This document shows positions 46,715 through 59,109 of a stretch of 64,000 nucleotides of DNA, piece after piece. The stretch spans positions 62,001-126,000 of the forward strand of contig CADCXD010000002.1 of the NCBI GenBank assembly GCA_902806575.1. The letters run 5' to 3'. The notes under the pieces were generated by a model, which had not been told where the DNA came from, searched no databases, and saw only the letters and a list, made by a program, of their open reading frames with translations. A program made the translations under genes and the position numbers. Source of the stretch: Jackrogersella multiformis. Its lineage: Eukaryota; Ascomycota; Sordariomycetes; Xylariales; Hypoxylaceae. Each line of letters opens with the position of its first letter. The stretch's first letter is position 1.

Positions 46715-49700
46715 GGTGACGGATCCGTTAATACTGCGCTTTGAATCTTGATGTGTGGGATAGCAATGTTTGTCTAGAGCATGATGATACAGGAAGTTGG
46801 GCACTAGACTTTATAGCCAACCATAGGTAAAGTCATACATGGGTGTACAACAGATATTTACTACCCACCTACCTGTCTCTCTACCAATGAGCTAACAAAT
46901 GCGTCGGGGTTTTACGTCGGTGACTAGAGTCAACAAACACCCGTCCCTAGTCATTCTACCGCCAATGGATGGGTCATGACGATTAAAACCCATGTTTTGA
47001 CTCGTACTCAGCAGGATATAACGACGTCAACGGAGTTTAGTTTCTAACGTAGGGGTGGACTGTGGCACAACTATCTAGGGCCCGAGTCCGTCACTAACGT
47101 GTCCACATATATCGAAAACAGCTAGTCAATGACATCTTCCTTGCGACATCTTATATAATAGATTGCAGCATCAAAAAAGCACACCTGGGTATCTGGACGA
47201 GGTGTTCCAGACGAAGAACGAAGATACCGTTAAGCAGTTGCTTTGTTGGGTATCTCAGACCGAACATTCCCGGATATAAGTAAGCAAATTGTTCGACGAT
47301 GCGGATGTTCCCAATACTCGCGGATCGGCACTTACAACAGCCACTACTTCAACGCAGCATGCAGTAAGCACCATACTTCACGGCACGATCCGGCGAGTAT
47401 GTATTCCTACTATAGATATATTACAGACCTGCCTAGTGTAGATATGTTACATTATTCGTACTCATCGCGAACAGCGAGACACTCGGTAGATCCTGATCGA
47501 CATACATATATTCACGTAAGCGTCATTGAATAGACTATTGTTCGTACTCGATAACTTAGGGCTAAGACATCCCAATTCTTTTCATCATATTTCGCAACTA
47601 TTGAATCACCGGCGTACCCTTTTCCAATATCCGGTACCGAGACCATTACTAATGTGCTGCTTCGATGCCAGGAGTGTTAGTGTTGTGCCTGGTCAAGACC
47701 ACAAGCTGCATCCCATAGTGTATGTCACACCAAGACTTACATAACTTCCATATTACGCCGGCAGGATCGGTTTTCATACAGGTACAAAAAAATTATATTG
47801 GCACGAGGCAAACCTGGTGATACGGTATTTAAAGAGCACAATACCACCAGCAGACAAGAATTTAATAAACAAAAATGCTAGCAAGAAGCAAATTGCCCCC
47901 TCCAACCAAGTCTGTATACTCGGGAAGTTCCTTGGTTGGTCTTGGATATAGCATGACACAACATGATACGCATCCATCACATTACCTATGGTTTTCTCAG
48001 AAGACTCATCAGCCACCATAACGAGCCGTTCACGAACTGTAACCTGGCAGTCCCGATACGATACACGGGATTCAGTGGTCGACATTTAATAGTGCGCTTT
48101 GGACGACCCAAGTGATACATACCCAGGTACCTACTCTCAAAATGCCATGCTATCTGTATACATGGCCAGGTCGAGTATTCGGCGATATGGTACCCCTCAT
48201 CTCGGCCGAGCTTTGTATCGTGCTTTACCTACCCAGGTAGGTGTCATTTCTAGGTTCGCTTTTCATTTCCTTAGTCATGCCTACGCATCAATTGGTAGTT
48301 GGCCCATATTATGTTAGCGTTAAAGAAAGAAGAAACGCCGACGTGTTTCACAAAAACGGTTAGGTATGAAGGGAATACTGTACGCTTCATATCACTTTGT
48401 TTGGCATACATATCCCGTTTACCCGCAATATTCCCCTCGGCGTCGAGTAAGAAGTCGCTTAAATACCATGTATGGTAGCTTACGTGGAATCCAGTGTTGC
48501 GTCACTCGACATCATTAGAGGCCAAGCTGGCGCCAACATGAGCCTCACGAACTGCTGACATCAGATACGATAGATGATGCCGACAACCTCTGGACAGAGA
48601 GTTTTCCTGTCAGCATCGGTATGTTCTAAGAAGGTTAACCAGGTTGCGAGCCGTGTCTTCCGAATAAGCTAAGGCTTGGTGGGTACTGACTCCAGCATCC
48701 CCTAAATTCAACGCCTACCTATTATGTAAGGTTTCTTCGTCCGCGGTACAGTCATTCGGCAGTAGGTCGGATTCGACCTTCGATACCTCCTTGAGGACTT
48801 ACATATAGGAGCTCACACTAACGTAGTGCCTACCACGCAAAGGATTTAAACGAGGAGATACACGCTAGCAGCAGCACGAAATCGGTAGAGCGTGCTTTTG
48901 TTATCTCCTAGTTTGTGGTTCACGTGTTCCTGGACGAAAGATCGTCACGCCATTAAAGGTCCTAGCGGAACATTAAAATATATATGTAGTCGACCTATAT
49001 ACGAGCTCTCGCCAAGAAATTCCTTCATCACGGAGTTATATATGCTGAGGACATATTAGTATATTCTTGCCTTTCCTCCCCCGTACCTGTCTTCGCTACC
49101 CGCGATACCCCGACGGAGACAGAAAACTAGCGGCATATCCAAAGAAGGGTAGAACTATCCTAGAAGCAACGACACAGCGGGGCTTCGGAGCACTCGGTTC
49201 CGGGACCACGACGACTGGATAGGACTGTCGTTCGGAATATCCCAGACGTCGGTGAGTAGACCGCAGACAAATGCTTGATCTATCTTCCCCGCGACATGTG
49301 CTTTGGATAAGGCGTCCAGTGAGCCATCCACCCATTGCCCCACATATGGCATAACGCCCATGACTAGGGCAGCCAAGCTGTCTTGAGACTATGGTGCAGG
49401 TTTAAAGGCTAAGATTATGATATCTTGTCTGCGGCATCGTGTACTTGTCGAGTCTTTTTCTTCACGCGAATATGGTTTCTTCATATACCGAACTTCTAGC
49501 AATTAAATCAAACAGATTATCTGAAGGGCCACGCGACCTCTTTATGTTTCTCATATTCACTGACTCCCCGTATGTAAATGTCTCTTGGTCGTGGTCTCTC
49601 TACTAATGGCAGGCATACCAAATCTTATTTTTAAGGATTTTTGTATGGTTGAGTAACAAAGTGCTTAGACAACAGTGTATGTCCATAGTCGCATAGAGGC

Positions 49701-50571
49701 GAGACGCTAATAATTTATACCTGGACATAACGATATGATCCGATATCATTATAGAAATTATTTGCTATGCTTGCCTATGTATGAATGCCAAAGAGTCTTC
49801 GTCGCACATATATGGTCATGGTACCTAGAGGGCGAGGTGAAAAGCGAGAGTACAAGTTTTGCCTCACAGGACTCACGATGAGCTTATTCTCAGGAGTGGC
49901 GATTGACGATTACACATGGTCCTACATTCTCAATATCCCATCCATATCGGTTTACATACCTAGGTACATATGATTAGTCTAGAAATTAAGAGACACTTGG
50001 ATCATGAACCAAAGATGACGGGTAGTATGGGTACTTATGAGCGTCAGTATCATGAATGATATCACACCAATGATCTCGTCTAAGGTACAAGGCGTCACTA
50101 CCACCAATCTGGTAAGGAATAATACGCAATATACAATGTATATCTTGTGGATTGTACGGTGGAATTATGTTAACTATACAAGGGAGAATATATACCGCAA
50201 CCGGTGGCCCCGCTGTTGCCTCGCACTAGAAGGCTGATTGTCCGATGACCTTAGAAATTGGAAGACATAAAGCAAAGGGTATCGTTATATACAAGACCGA
50301 TATGTACCTAGAGCCTGAAATAGTCACAAAATGTCCATCCAGGTTCGCCTTCCACCACGGCCCATCCTTCAACTTCCTCACCTCCTCCTAGAAGCGGTTA
50401 GAAGGAAGACTTAGAAACATTTGCTTTGTATAGGTACACCATTATTCATGCATGTATATATGTCGTCCATATTCCTCCATCACATTTTAACAAGTCGGGC
50501 TAGTAATTATAGAGTAGCGTTTCTGATCTTCGTAGAATTGTTACGGCGAGAAGATCAAGCTAGCTTGAAGC
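46715..50571. other. 3.9-kb intergenic region, possible small gene or relics
   Basis: Mostly featureless and somewhat AT-rich. It includes one possible small membrane ORF (47774-48085, listed separately) and a minus-strand 49,096-49,376 stretch where two frames look protein-like but neither is recognisable. An ACCTAGGT palindrome lies near 49,960. No transposon ends seen. Confidence 0.45.
47774..48085 (-). CDS. Hypothetical small membrane protein (doubtful)
   Basis: 103 codons opening with MSTTESRVSYRDCQVTVRERL. The N-terminal half is soluble and mixed-charge. A hydrophobic helix follows (LEGAICFLLAFLFIKFL), then a short tail. I recognise no family. The composition is more protein-like than nearby ORFs, and the frame sits alone in a gene-poor stretch, so it could be a short gene, an exon of a decayed gene, or chance. 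Confidence 0.2.
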   Translation of the reverse strand: MSTTESRVSYRDCQVTVRERLVMVADESSEKTIGNVMDAYHVVSCYIQDQPRNFPSIQTWLEGAICFLLAFLFIKFLSAGGIVLFKYRITRFASCQYNFFVPV

Positions 50572-51153
50572 TCAGGAGAATTGCGAGCGGTCCTTCTCCT
50601 TTAGTCCGCCGATTTGGTCCATATCGATCGAGTAGAAGCCTGTCTTGCTCTCCTTCTCGTATGCGGGCAGTTGCTCCTCCTTCACGGGTTCGAGACCGAC
50701 GGAGGTCTCACCAACTCGGACAACCACAACGCGGCCGCGCTTGTGGCGGCCGTTCTCGTCCTGCTCGTCCGGGAAGGTGATGTGAATCTCGGGGATGTTC
50801 GTGGGAGAGTAAGGCGGTGCGTTCGGGTCGGCCAGCATGGGGCGACCGTTCACAACCAGAATACTTGATCGGCCGTCCGAGGTCTGGATGGTTAGATGAC
50901 GGGTGGTGCTGTTGTTGTACTCGTCATGCTTGAGATCGTTGTACTGGGGCAGAGTGTCGCTCTGCTGCTGCTGCTGCTCACGCTTCGCCCGTCGAAGCAT
51001 AACTAATAAAGCTACCATAACGAGGGCGAAGAAAGCAACGCCAAGAAAAGCAATCATGAGGTTGACGATGTTGTCAGAATCGCCTCCCATGTCAAGGTCC
51101 CGCCTAGAAAGGACAACATTGCCACGGGCAATAAGGTTGCTGAAAGTAGACAT
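50572..51153 (-). CDS. Single-pass membrane protein with LPxY motifs, function unknown
   Basis: 193 residues, one exon. A short N-terminus without a signal peptide is followed by one strong membrane helix (about 29-53, IVNLMIAFLGVAFFALVMVALLVML) and RRAKR, so the long C-terminus should face the cytosol. The tail begins with a Gln run and has two LPxY motifs (LPQYNDL, LPAYEKE) of the kind bound by WW domains of Rsp5/Nedd4 ligases. Between them is a compact segment (HLTIQTSDGRSSILVVNGRPM, EIHITFPDE, GRVVVVRVGETSVGLEPV) that looks folded and beta-rich. It resembles conserved hypothetical proteins of filamentous ascomycetes. A ubiquitin-ligase adaptor role is inference only. The start has A at -3. 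A long purine-rich tract (about 51,360-51,610) lies upstream, a CT-rich leader on the coding strand. Confidence 0.75.
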   Translation of the reverse strand: MSTFSNLIARGNVVLSRRDLDMGGDSDNIVNLMIAFLGVAFFALVMVALLVMLRRAKREQQQQQSDTLPQYNDLKHDEYNNSTTRHLTIQTSDGRSSILVVNGRPMLADPNAPPYSPTNIPEIHITFPDEQDENGRHKRGRVVVVRVGETSVGLEPVKEEQLPAYEKESKTGFYSIDMDQIGGLKEKDRSQFS

Positions 51154-54100
51154 ATTGTCAATAATAGCTGTAGATCTGTGATGTAAAGAGTGTCGTTGTT
51201 CAATGTCGGATGTCAGGGGGATTTTGTTGGCTTAGTCGAATAATCAATGAATGGTTTGGCTACATTGAAACAGATGTTAGATATTTGACTCAATAGAGGC
51301 ACTCATGAGAACCCCTAAATGTTTTCGAGACATTCGATGAACCTACGTAAGGGAGGGTTTGGGCCTCGACACTTCGGAGAAATCCAAAGAGAAAAAAAAG
51401 ACCGGACGGAATCAACTGAAAAGAGTGAAGTTGAAACCAAATAATGAGTGAATAAGAGTGAGTAAGCGAGAAGGGAGGGAGAGGGAGGGGGAAAGCCGAA
51501 TGAATGGACACTCTGAACCGACGACAACGACAACGACAGCAACGACGATGAAGATCGTGAAGAAAGAGGAAAGAAGGGGGGGAATGGAGGAGTTGAAGAG
51601 GATGAAGGAGATCAACTAATTGTGGGTCCTCCCTAGCCGACGAGTTAAAGGGGATTGGCCATAAACGAATCTCGTTTACAAGGGTATTAGGTGCTGTCGC
51701 TCACGTTGCGGACAAGGGGTTGAACAGGCACCGCCTTTTGATTCGTCGTAGCAACCAACAAGCCTCAAGCTAGACGCCGCTTCATTTCAAGATCGGCCAA
51801 TTAAAGCTCTACCAGATGATTGAAAGTGGGACGCGCAAGCACAAAAACGGTTAAGGCCGAATGGAGCTAGTTCCTAAAACAGAAGAGGATAATACCCTCT
51901 GAACAGGATTCTAAATGTTTAGCTCTCTAACCAACCTGAGAGCCAATCATATTCAAAGCTGCAATCTTTTAAGCTGTAGGTACATAGGGGTATGTATCTC
52001 CGGGGCTGCGGGGCTAATAGCAAGTAGGTAGGTACCATGCCTAGGTACCTAGGTACCTACACTAGTGTAGGTACTTAACCAGTAAATAGGATACCCACAT
52101 ACTATTTTACATCTTCAATGCGATATCAAGGATAGAAAACATCACAAAATGATCATTATATGCTTAAAAGTTTCGATAGAACCTTGGTTACTATGCCTAC
52201 CGAGAGGTGTCTTCATATATATTTAGTTAACCATCGTGGCTGATCTGCACGTGGTTTTGGCAGCTTGAAGGTATTCCAAGTTAGCTCAGGTGGATCGATG
52301 GATTGAGGCAAATCAGCAGTGGGAACTTACATAGTACCTTAGGTAGGTCCTTGTTCTATTCTTAGGCCAAGAGGGAGGAAGCTAGTGTAGGTATGGAGCT
52401 ATGAAGCTATGGCCCATCAAGAAAGGAGGTCGTCGGGTGGTCCAAGCGTTTACACCTTGGCTGCCTGGAAAGCTACTAAGACGAACAGGTCACCAACTCC
52501 GAGCTTCCCGTGCGGCGAGATTTGCGAAATCAAGATTTGCTAAAGGAGAAACAAGAAGCCATCGCCAGCATTAATCGATCACGTAAGGTTCAACTACCCC
52601 TTAAAAATAAAAAGCCAGCGAGAAGAGTCCAGGGTGTGTCACGAGCTCAAGCATTGCCTATTTTTAAGAGTTTTGTTCGAGCTCTATCGCTTTACTTAAT
52701 TCATAATGCTTTGATATCTGCTAATAGCATATGGTTATCCTATTTATAACCACATCGACGGAGAATGACACTCTAAAAAGGAAGAAACCGGCATATCCTC
52801 AATGCTAATGATGCGTAAACCTCCTGCTGTTGTGGTTAGTACTCTTCAGGAACACCACCGTAGATTAGTCAGTCATCTAATTATATCTATGGGATGCTGG
52901 CGAGCTCAACAAGTATGTACATACAATCCAGAGCATATCAATCTTCCCCGCAGCGGCGTCGGTGCTTCATCGTGACTGAGACATTGTAGGATAGACACAT
53001 CGAGCGATATGCCGATGACATCCTTCGCTCCGAGTCAATATTTCCCCGTCTGTGGTTATCTACCAGCATGAGAATCTAATCATGTACACCAGGCCGCCGG
53101 CTGGATTCCTATTCATCCTCACGAATCTAGTGTCACCAAGGAGGCATTACTCGATAATCAAGTGTGCTGTCTAAATGGCCAACCCTCTCCGTCGAAGATC
53201 TTCCCCGGGCCGGAGGCAGTTCTCTGCATAAATTAGGCCACCCCACGTCAAATGTCTCACAGGAATCGGCTGAGGACGCCTTCTCTATGGCTCGAGAACC
53301 TGCAACTATCCGTTGAGGGGGTCCGTGGTCTGCGCTTGTGCAATATGTTTCATTCTTAGGCGCGAGTCGGACACACGAGAATCAAAAGCGACAAACAAAA
53401 AATGCCGAGACTGCTGATACATAATCTCTGCAGGATTCATACCTCGGATCTTCGATCGGGAAGCCACATTGGAATCAACAGCAGCTGTATCCTACTAAAG
53501 ATGTGACGTTAGTATACAGTATACTCGCCCGCCTCGCTACTACGTACCTAGGTAGTCGTGTGCGGATGGGCCGAGCAGGGCAACCATGGACGCAAATAGC
53601 ATGATGTAATCATGCCGAATAATCTGATAGATGTTTCAGGGGTTTATGTACTCTTGCCAATCTTGATATACAGGGCACACATCGATGAGCCTCGTTGCTA
53701 CCTGGACGCCAGCAGCCTCGGTCCTGAACACCAGAGGGATGAGGTGGACACCTATAACTGCGCGGCGTGGGGCTTGCGCTACTTTAGGAGGGAACGTAAA
53801 ACAAAACTGTCAGGCTCTTACCATCGACAGTATTCAGGTAATCAAATCCATACCTCCGCCATGCCCGCTCTATCAAAGAGGACAGCAGGCCAACGAATTC
53901 ACTCGGGGAGGCGAGTTCTATCTGCGGTGTGACCGTTTGAACGTGTCAGTCAAGTTGACAACAGTTCGACACACCGAAACCAACGGGCAACACAGTGTCA
54001 CGGGCGGCGGATATTCTGGGTGAGACTGCGACATGTCGTTCCATAACGGGAGATTGACATCGCTCTGCATTCCCCAGTCTAGTTACCCTCGTTCCTGTAA

Positions 54101-57100
54101 TGGACGATGAAGATTACGACATTCCTAAGCCTCTGGCGGCCGGGGCTGGCGCGGGACCTGCATCTGGCCTCCCTTGATTCTGGAGTTACAGTAGGAGAGC
54201 ATTACTCGTCCCAACGCAAATCTCCAAATTAGAGCAAATGACATACATGCCACCTATAAGTTTGACTGCCTGTGTTCTCCACCGTACTACCGTTAGGACG
54301 TGATACGTACTAAGATTTCAACTGCCTAGATGCCATGACCAAATAAGGAAGGACAACATTAGGTAGGCAAGCCCTGCTCATGAATTGGTTCGTACCTAGG
54401 CTGGGTTAGCTGTGGTTATCGTGTGATAGTTCCAGCAAAAGTCCTAACGAGCGGCTAGGCTTCATTCTTGGTGCGACGGTTGGGAGGTAAAGCTCCCACC
54501 AATCCTACCAGGCATCGATCAAAGAGAATGCCGTTTTCCCAGACTACCGGGCTCGTCAAGTCGGTCCAATTGGATAGACAACAAGCAAGCGGTTGTCTCC
54601 AAGACATGTAGGGGGGAGCCACATAAGTGATCTGCCCCGTACATCCGTAGTCCCCCCTGTACTACAAGCTCTTATTATACATACCTACTTTGCTAGTGAC
54701 TGCGGCAATAGTGCACATTGGCCATAGCAACTAGGAGATGATAGATAGAATATTAGAATCGTGGATCGTCTTCCTATTTCTCATAATATTTCTCCCTTCA
54801 GGTTGAATAGATCCTTTCCCCCTCCCCTTCGTCCTTAGCCAGTCGAAGCATATAATCCAAAGGGAGCGAGCGGCTCGAGGACGGCAACGCTCAAGTGTTG
54901 ATAAAGCCTAACTCAAATCGTATAAAACAAATTGTTCATTCCTTATTAGCATCTCTCGCCTTGTTTTGATTTCTGCCTTTCCTATCGTACGACTATTTTC
55001 TGTTGTATCAAATTGAGGCGATGCAGATATAAAACACCCAAGAATATATCATACACAAAAAAAAAGAGGTCGACGGCCCCCAAAACGCATATACATCAGA
55101 CGGCGCAGCAACAAAATCTGCACGGCACTTTTTATTCACATATATCACACATACGCAGACGCAAACGCAAACGCTACATATTATCGTTACGATAACCACT
55201 CTGGTCGAGAGCGTTTCGGCGGCCAGTAAGCTAAACACCGCCACCAACCGCCCCCGAATTATCTGTAAAAAAAGGGCCGCAGGAGCTATTCTCGATAGGC
55301 GACTATTATTACTATCATACATGTTAGTATCTCCACCACTCGAATATGTTTCAGAGTCGTAAGAGCATGCAGTATACTCATTCTATCGATAGCCTTATAG
55401 CATCATTGGAACTTTCTAGTTTAGCTCTAAAGGTGTAATAATCAAGTCAAGGGAACAGCATTATATAGTGAGCTCTAGTCGGCAGGGAGGCTTGGCTGCA
55501 GCAGACCTCGACAATTATACCTAACCATATCCAACCATATCCAACATCGACGGTAGTCGCGAAAGAAACTTCCCGCCCTTCGACTCGGACGAATCATATA
55601 CTAGTTTCGAATAGCGAGCGAGGGTATACGATACCGTGATCACTTATACTTATTAGAGTTCAAATTTATCGAACGGCACTAGGCTGAACCTATTGGGGAA
55701 AATCGACAATCTCGATAATCTCGATACATACCTAGGTACCTAGGCATATTAACGAGTGAAGCTAAACCTATCAGGCTCACATCTGTTACTTACCTACCTA
55801 GGTACCTATTTACCTATTTAGGAGGTACCCAGGTAGGTATTAAGTGTCGCGCGACCATCGGGTTAAACCAAACTTCGAATTACGCCACCTTCCTTAGCTG
55901 CCTACCTAGGTACAGTTAAGGTAAAAAAGGAAGATAGAAGAAAGTTAAAGGAAGCGGCAAGACGGCGGGAGCGGGAGTCCCATCGAAGGAAGAGACCCAT
56001 CGCCCCATACTGCATCCGCGCCTCATCAACTGGCACTTGCATTCTCGGCCCCTCCCCAAGAAAAAGAGACCTGGAGAAGAAAAAAATAAAAAAAGGAAAA
56101 GGAAAATAACCTTACTATTTTACCTTACACTAGCTTGAAGAAAAAGCACGGACATCCATTTTACAAGTTACACGGGTTCATCCTTCTTTATCAATCTTTC
56201 CCGTCTTTCCCCTCCCTCTTATTCTTCGTTCTTCAAGTTTGCCGGGTCCCTTCTTTCTTTTTCAGCAAGTTATCAGAGAGAACCTTGGAGCTGCTACCAC
56301 GGCATCGGCATTTACTTACATAGTAGGTATATACCTAGGCTACCTAAGGTACCTATCTGAACTTGGGCCTAAAGCAAGGTACATACCTAGCATATACCTA
56401 CCGACACCTCGGAAACACTAAAATTTTAGTCACGACGGTGGATTCGATATCGAGACTTTAGTTTTCCGTTTTTGGCTTATCTGCCTAAGAGGTACGTAAC
56501 TTTGCAGTCGTCAATTTTCACATCTATCCACATCCACCACGGTCATATTCACGAATCCCGTCGCAACATCCCATTCGATTAAGACCTGTGATTGAATGTT
56601 GAATCCCTGCCTGCTTGACCTTGCGTGGGCTCCAGTACCTAGGACCACTGTACTATGTATGTACGAAGTACCTAGGTACCACAGGGAAAAGCACAGGGAA
56701 GAGCACAGGCGGTACAAGCTACGGTACATTCAATACGGTACAAAAGTGAAAGAAGGTGCATTCAAATTGCTTGCTTACCACGGGACTTCACATGTACCCC
56801 GGTGTACACAAGACCAGGCTGTCGCACAAGCACGAGCAGAGCGCATTAGGACCCGTAACTGATAACACCTCACAGCCCAACTTGAAATCGCTGCTGCATT
56901 CTACATTCTACATTCGCCATTCGCCATTCCACATTCTACCATCTACCATCTACAACCAAGAATATACATTTTTGCATTGCCCGCGTCGCATACCTAATAT
57001 AAAAAAAGAAAGGTACCTACCTAGCATTAGCTACCTTTTTTGTCTTAACCCTTGTCCTGCCTTGCGTTCACTGCCTTACCATTACCACTACCATTACCAT

Positions 57101-57412
57101 TACGGTCAAGTTGGTTGCAACCCCCCGACCATATTTTCCCCCAGATCTATCAGATTTACATACCGCCAACTCGTGAATCATTCCTTTTTTTTGGGGTCCA
57201 CCCCCCTACACCATTACCACCACGTACCTACTACTACCACCTACGACTTCCACATACAGGTACCTACTTAGGTACCAGGTAGCAGAACTACTGCCACCCC
57301 CATTTAGTACCATCTCCCAGGTACCGTTACTACCCGTTTTATTCTTAGGTAAGGGCTTACAACGATCTTAACTTCCTTAGGCATTTTAAGTTTGATCTTA
57401 GCCTTACACTTT

Positions 57413-57428
57413 AAAAAAAAAAAAAAAA
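57413..57428. repeat. Poly-A run of 16
   Basis: Sixteen consecutive A residues on the + strand in the gene-poor region upstream of the Pumilio gene. No transposon signature nearby. Confidence 0.9.
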
Positions 57429-58171
57429 GGTTGTCTAGGACTTTCTAGGCACCTGTTGGTTTGGGATTGATTTCTTTTTTGGGGCTGGAGATACCCTCCC
57501 AATACCCCTGTCTAGCTCCCTGGTACCAGACAACCAAGACAGGGACTAGGGAAGAGAGACCAGGAAGAGACACTAGACTAGGAAAAGAGACTAGTGTAGG
57601 GACTAGGAAAGAGACTCGAGCCTTTTCTGAGTTTTACGTTTTACGGTTTTAGTTTCTACACTACATACGAAAGCGAAAGAGTCCCAAGTCCATTTACCTA
57701 GGTACTCCATTTTCTTAATCCAGCCAATCCGACCAATCCAACCAATCCAAAGCACAAAATCCGCCTCCCGCTTTGCGCAAAACACGCCCCCGGAACAAGA
57801 AGAGGGTTCCAACCGTGGGGTCCCATTCAAATAAGGCTCACTTACTTGTTCGTTTCTAAAACTTGCACGACCGGTACATACAACATACAATTGCCCTGCC
57901 CTGCCCTGGCCTGATCTGACTGACCTACACGTTACTCGTCGGTCAAATAGTCAAATACTCAGTTGAGGCCAGCCCTCACCGGGTAACCCAACTAACTGAT
58001 TATTTGGGCCCTACAAGTACCGTGGCTCGTTCGATCGATAATTCACTTCCTCGTTCAAGGTCTTGCGAGCACTTTGTCCCTGCTGCTGCATCTGTTGCAT
58101 CTGGTGCATCTGCAAACCTTCCAAGATTATTAGGTATCAATTTAATCTACGGTACTTATTTTCTGCCAACC

Positions 58172-58204
58172 TCGAAGTCGAAATCGAAATCGAAATCGAA
58201 ATCG
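58172..58204. repeat. Hexanucleotide (CGAAAT)n repeat
   Basis: About five tandem CGAAAT/CGAAGT units, about 0.9 kb upstream of the Pumilio start codon. Confidence 0.85.
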
Positions 58205-59109
58205 GAGCCTCTACATTCATTATATATGTACATACATACACGTACATATACCCTCGCTACCACCAGAGCCAAAATTCAGAGCCGGATCCATTCTGCGCTC
58301 GCAACCAGAACCGACTCTCACTCTCTCACCTCGACCAATCCACGATCGATCCTCGACCGCGCACTACCTACCTACATACGTACATACATCAGCCCTTCCT
58401 TCGACTGTTTGCCTGCCCGCCTGCCTACGTCGACCATTCTTTATTTTCCCTCCGACCATCTCATATCCCACTCCCGTTCCCGTCCCCCTTCATCCTCCTT
58501 ACATCGCCCCACTTCGTTCTTTATCTCTTCGACGGATGACGGCTGTCACCTTGCGGGAACGACTTTATCCCTAGGACATATGCATACGGAGACGTCGTTA
58601 CATTAGAGCCTGCCTCGAGCAAGCTTCAGTCACCTGTGGATCGTCCTTCCACGATACGAAATAAAAAAAAATCTAATTAGAGACCTCTGTGTAAGTCATC
58701 GCTCTTTGGCAGCCTTGCTCGCCCTATGTCCTATTTATTACGATATCCAAGCCGTTAATCTCGCCGGCCACTTTGTCAGCTGTATCATGACCCATTTATG
58801 ATTCTCCCCTCCTCTCCTCTCTCGGCTTTTGAGCTAGAAGCCTAACCTATTCTTTGTTTTGTAGTTTCATATAGCTAGGAGAAATTTCTCGCATACATAC
58901 GGCGTATATAATAGATCTCGTCCTGTTTATCTAGCGACCTTCGGAGAAATCGATCACATATTACGATATTTACACCGCAAATATTAAGCTACAAGCGCCA
59001 GGAACTCTAACGGAGACGGGACAGCGCAACGCGGTGTCTCCTTGCTCGTTCCGAATTCTTATCTTCTGTCCAATATTCTAAGTGTTAGCCTAAGGCACAG
59101 GGTGGAGCT

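Larger units (their letters stand above)
51154..59109. other. 8-kb gene-poor region
   Basis: No convincing gene on either strand. 51,160-51,610 is the leader of the leftward gene. ORFs at 52510-52749 (Lys/Arg-rich) and 53612-54023 (two overlapping + frames) may be relics but match nothing I know. ACCTAGGT palindromes are frequent: about 52,046, 53,547, 55,729, 55,795, 55,906, 56,669 and 57,695. From about 56,900 to 58,600 the + strand is pyrimidine-rich with CCATTAC and ACATTC repeats, probably the far promoter or a long leader of the Pumilio gene at 59110. Confidence 0.5.

Noticed and set aside
46715..46804. 30-residue N-terminal extension of the SDR
   Set aside because: His/Tyr-rich, unlike the family, and the ATG at 46714 has a near-perfect start context.
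52510..52749. Lys/Arg-rich 79-codon ORF, possibly a transposase tail
   Set aside because: The resemblance is only in composition; no catalytic motif or terminal repeat found.
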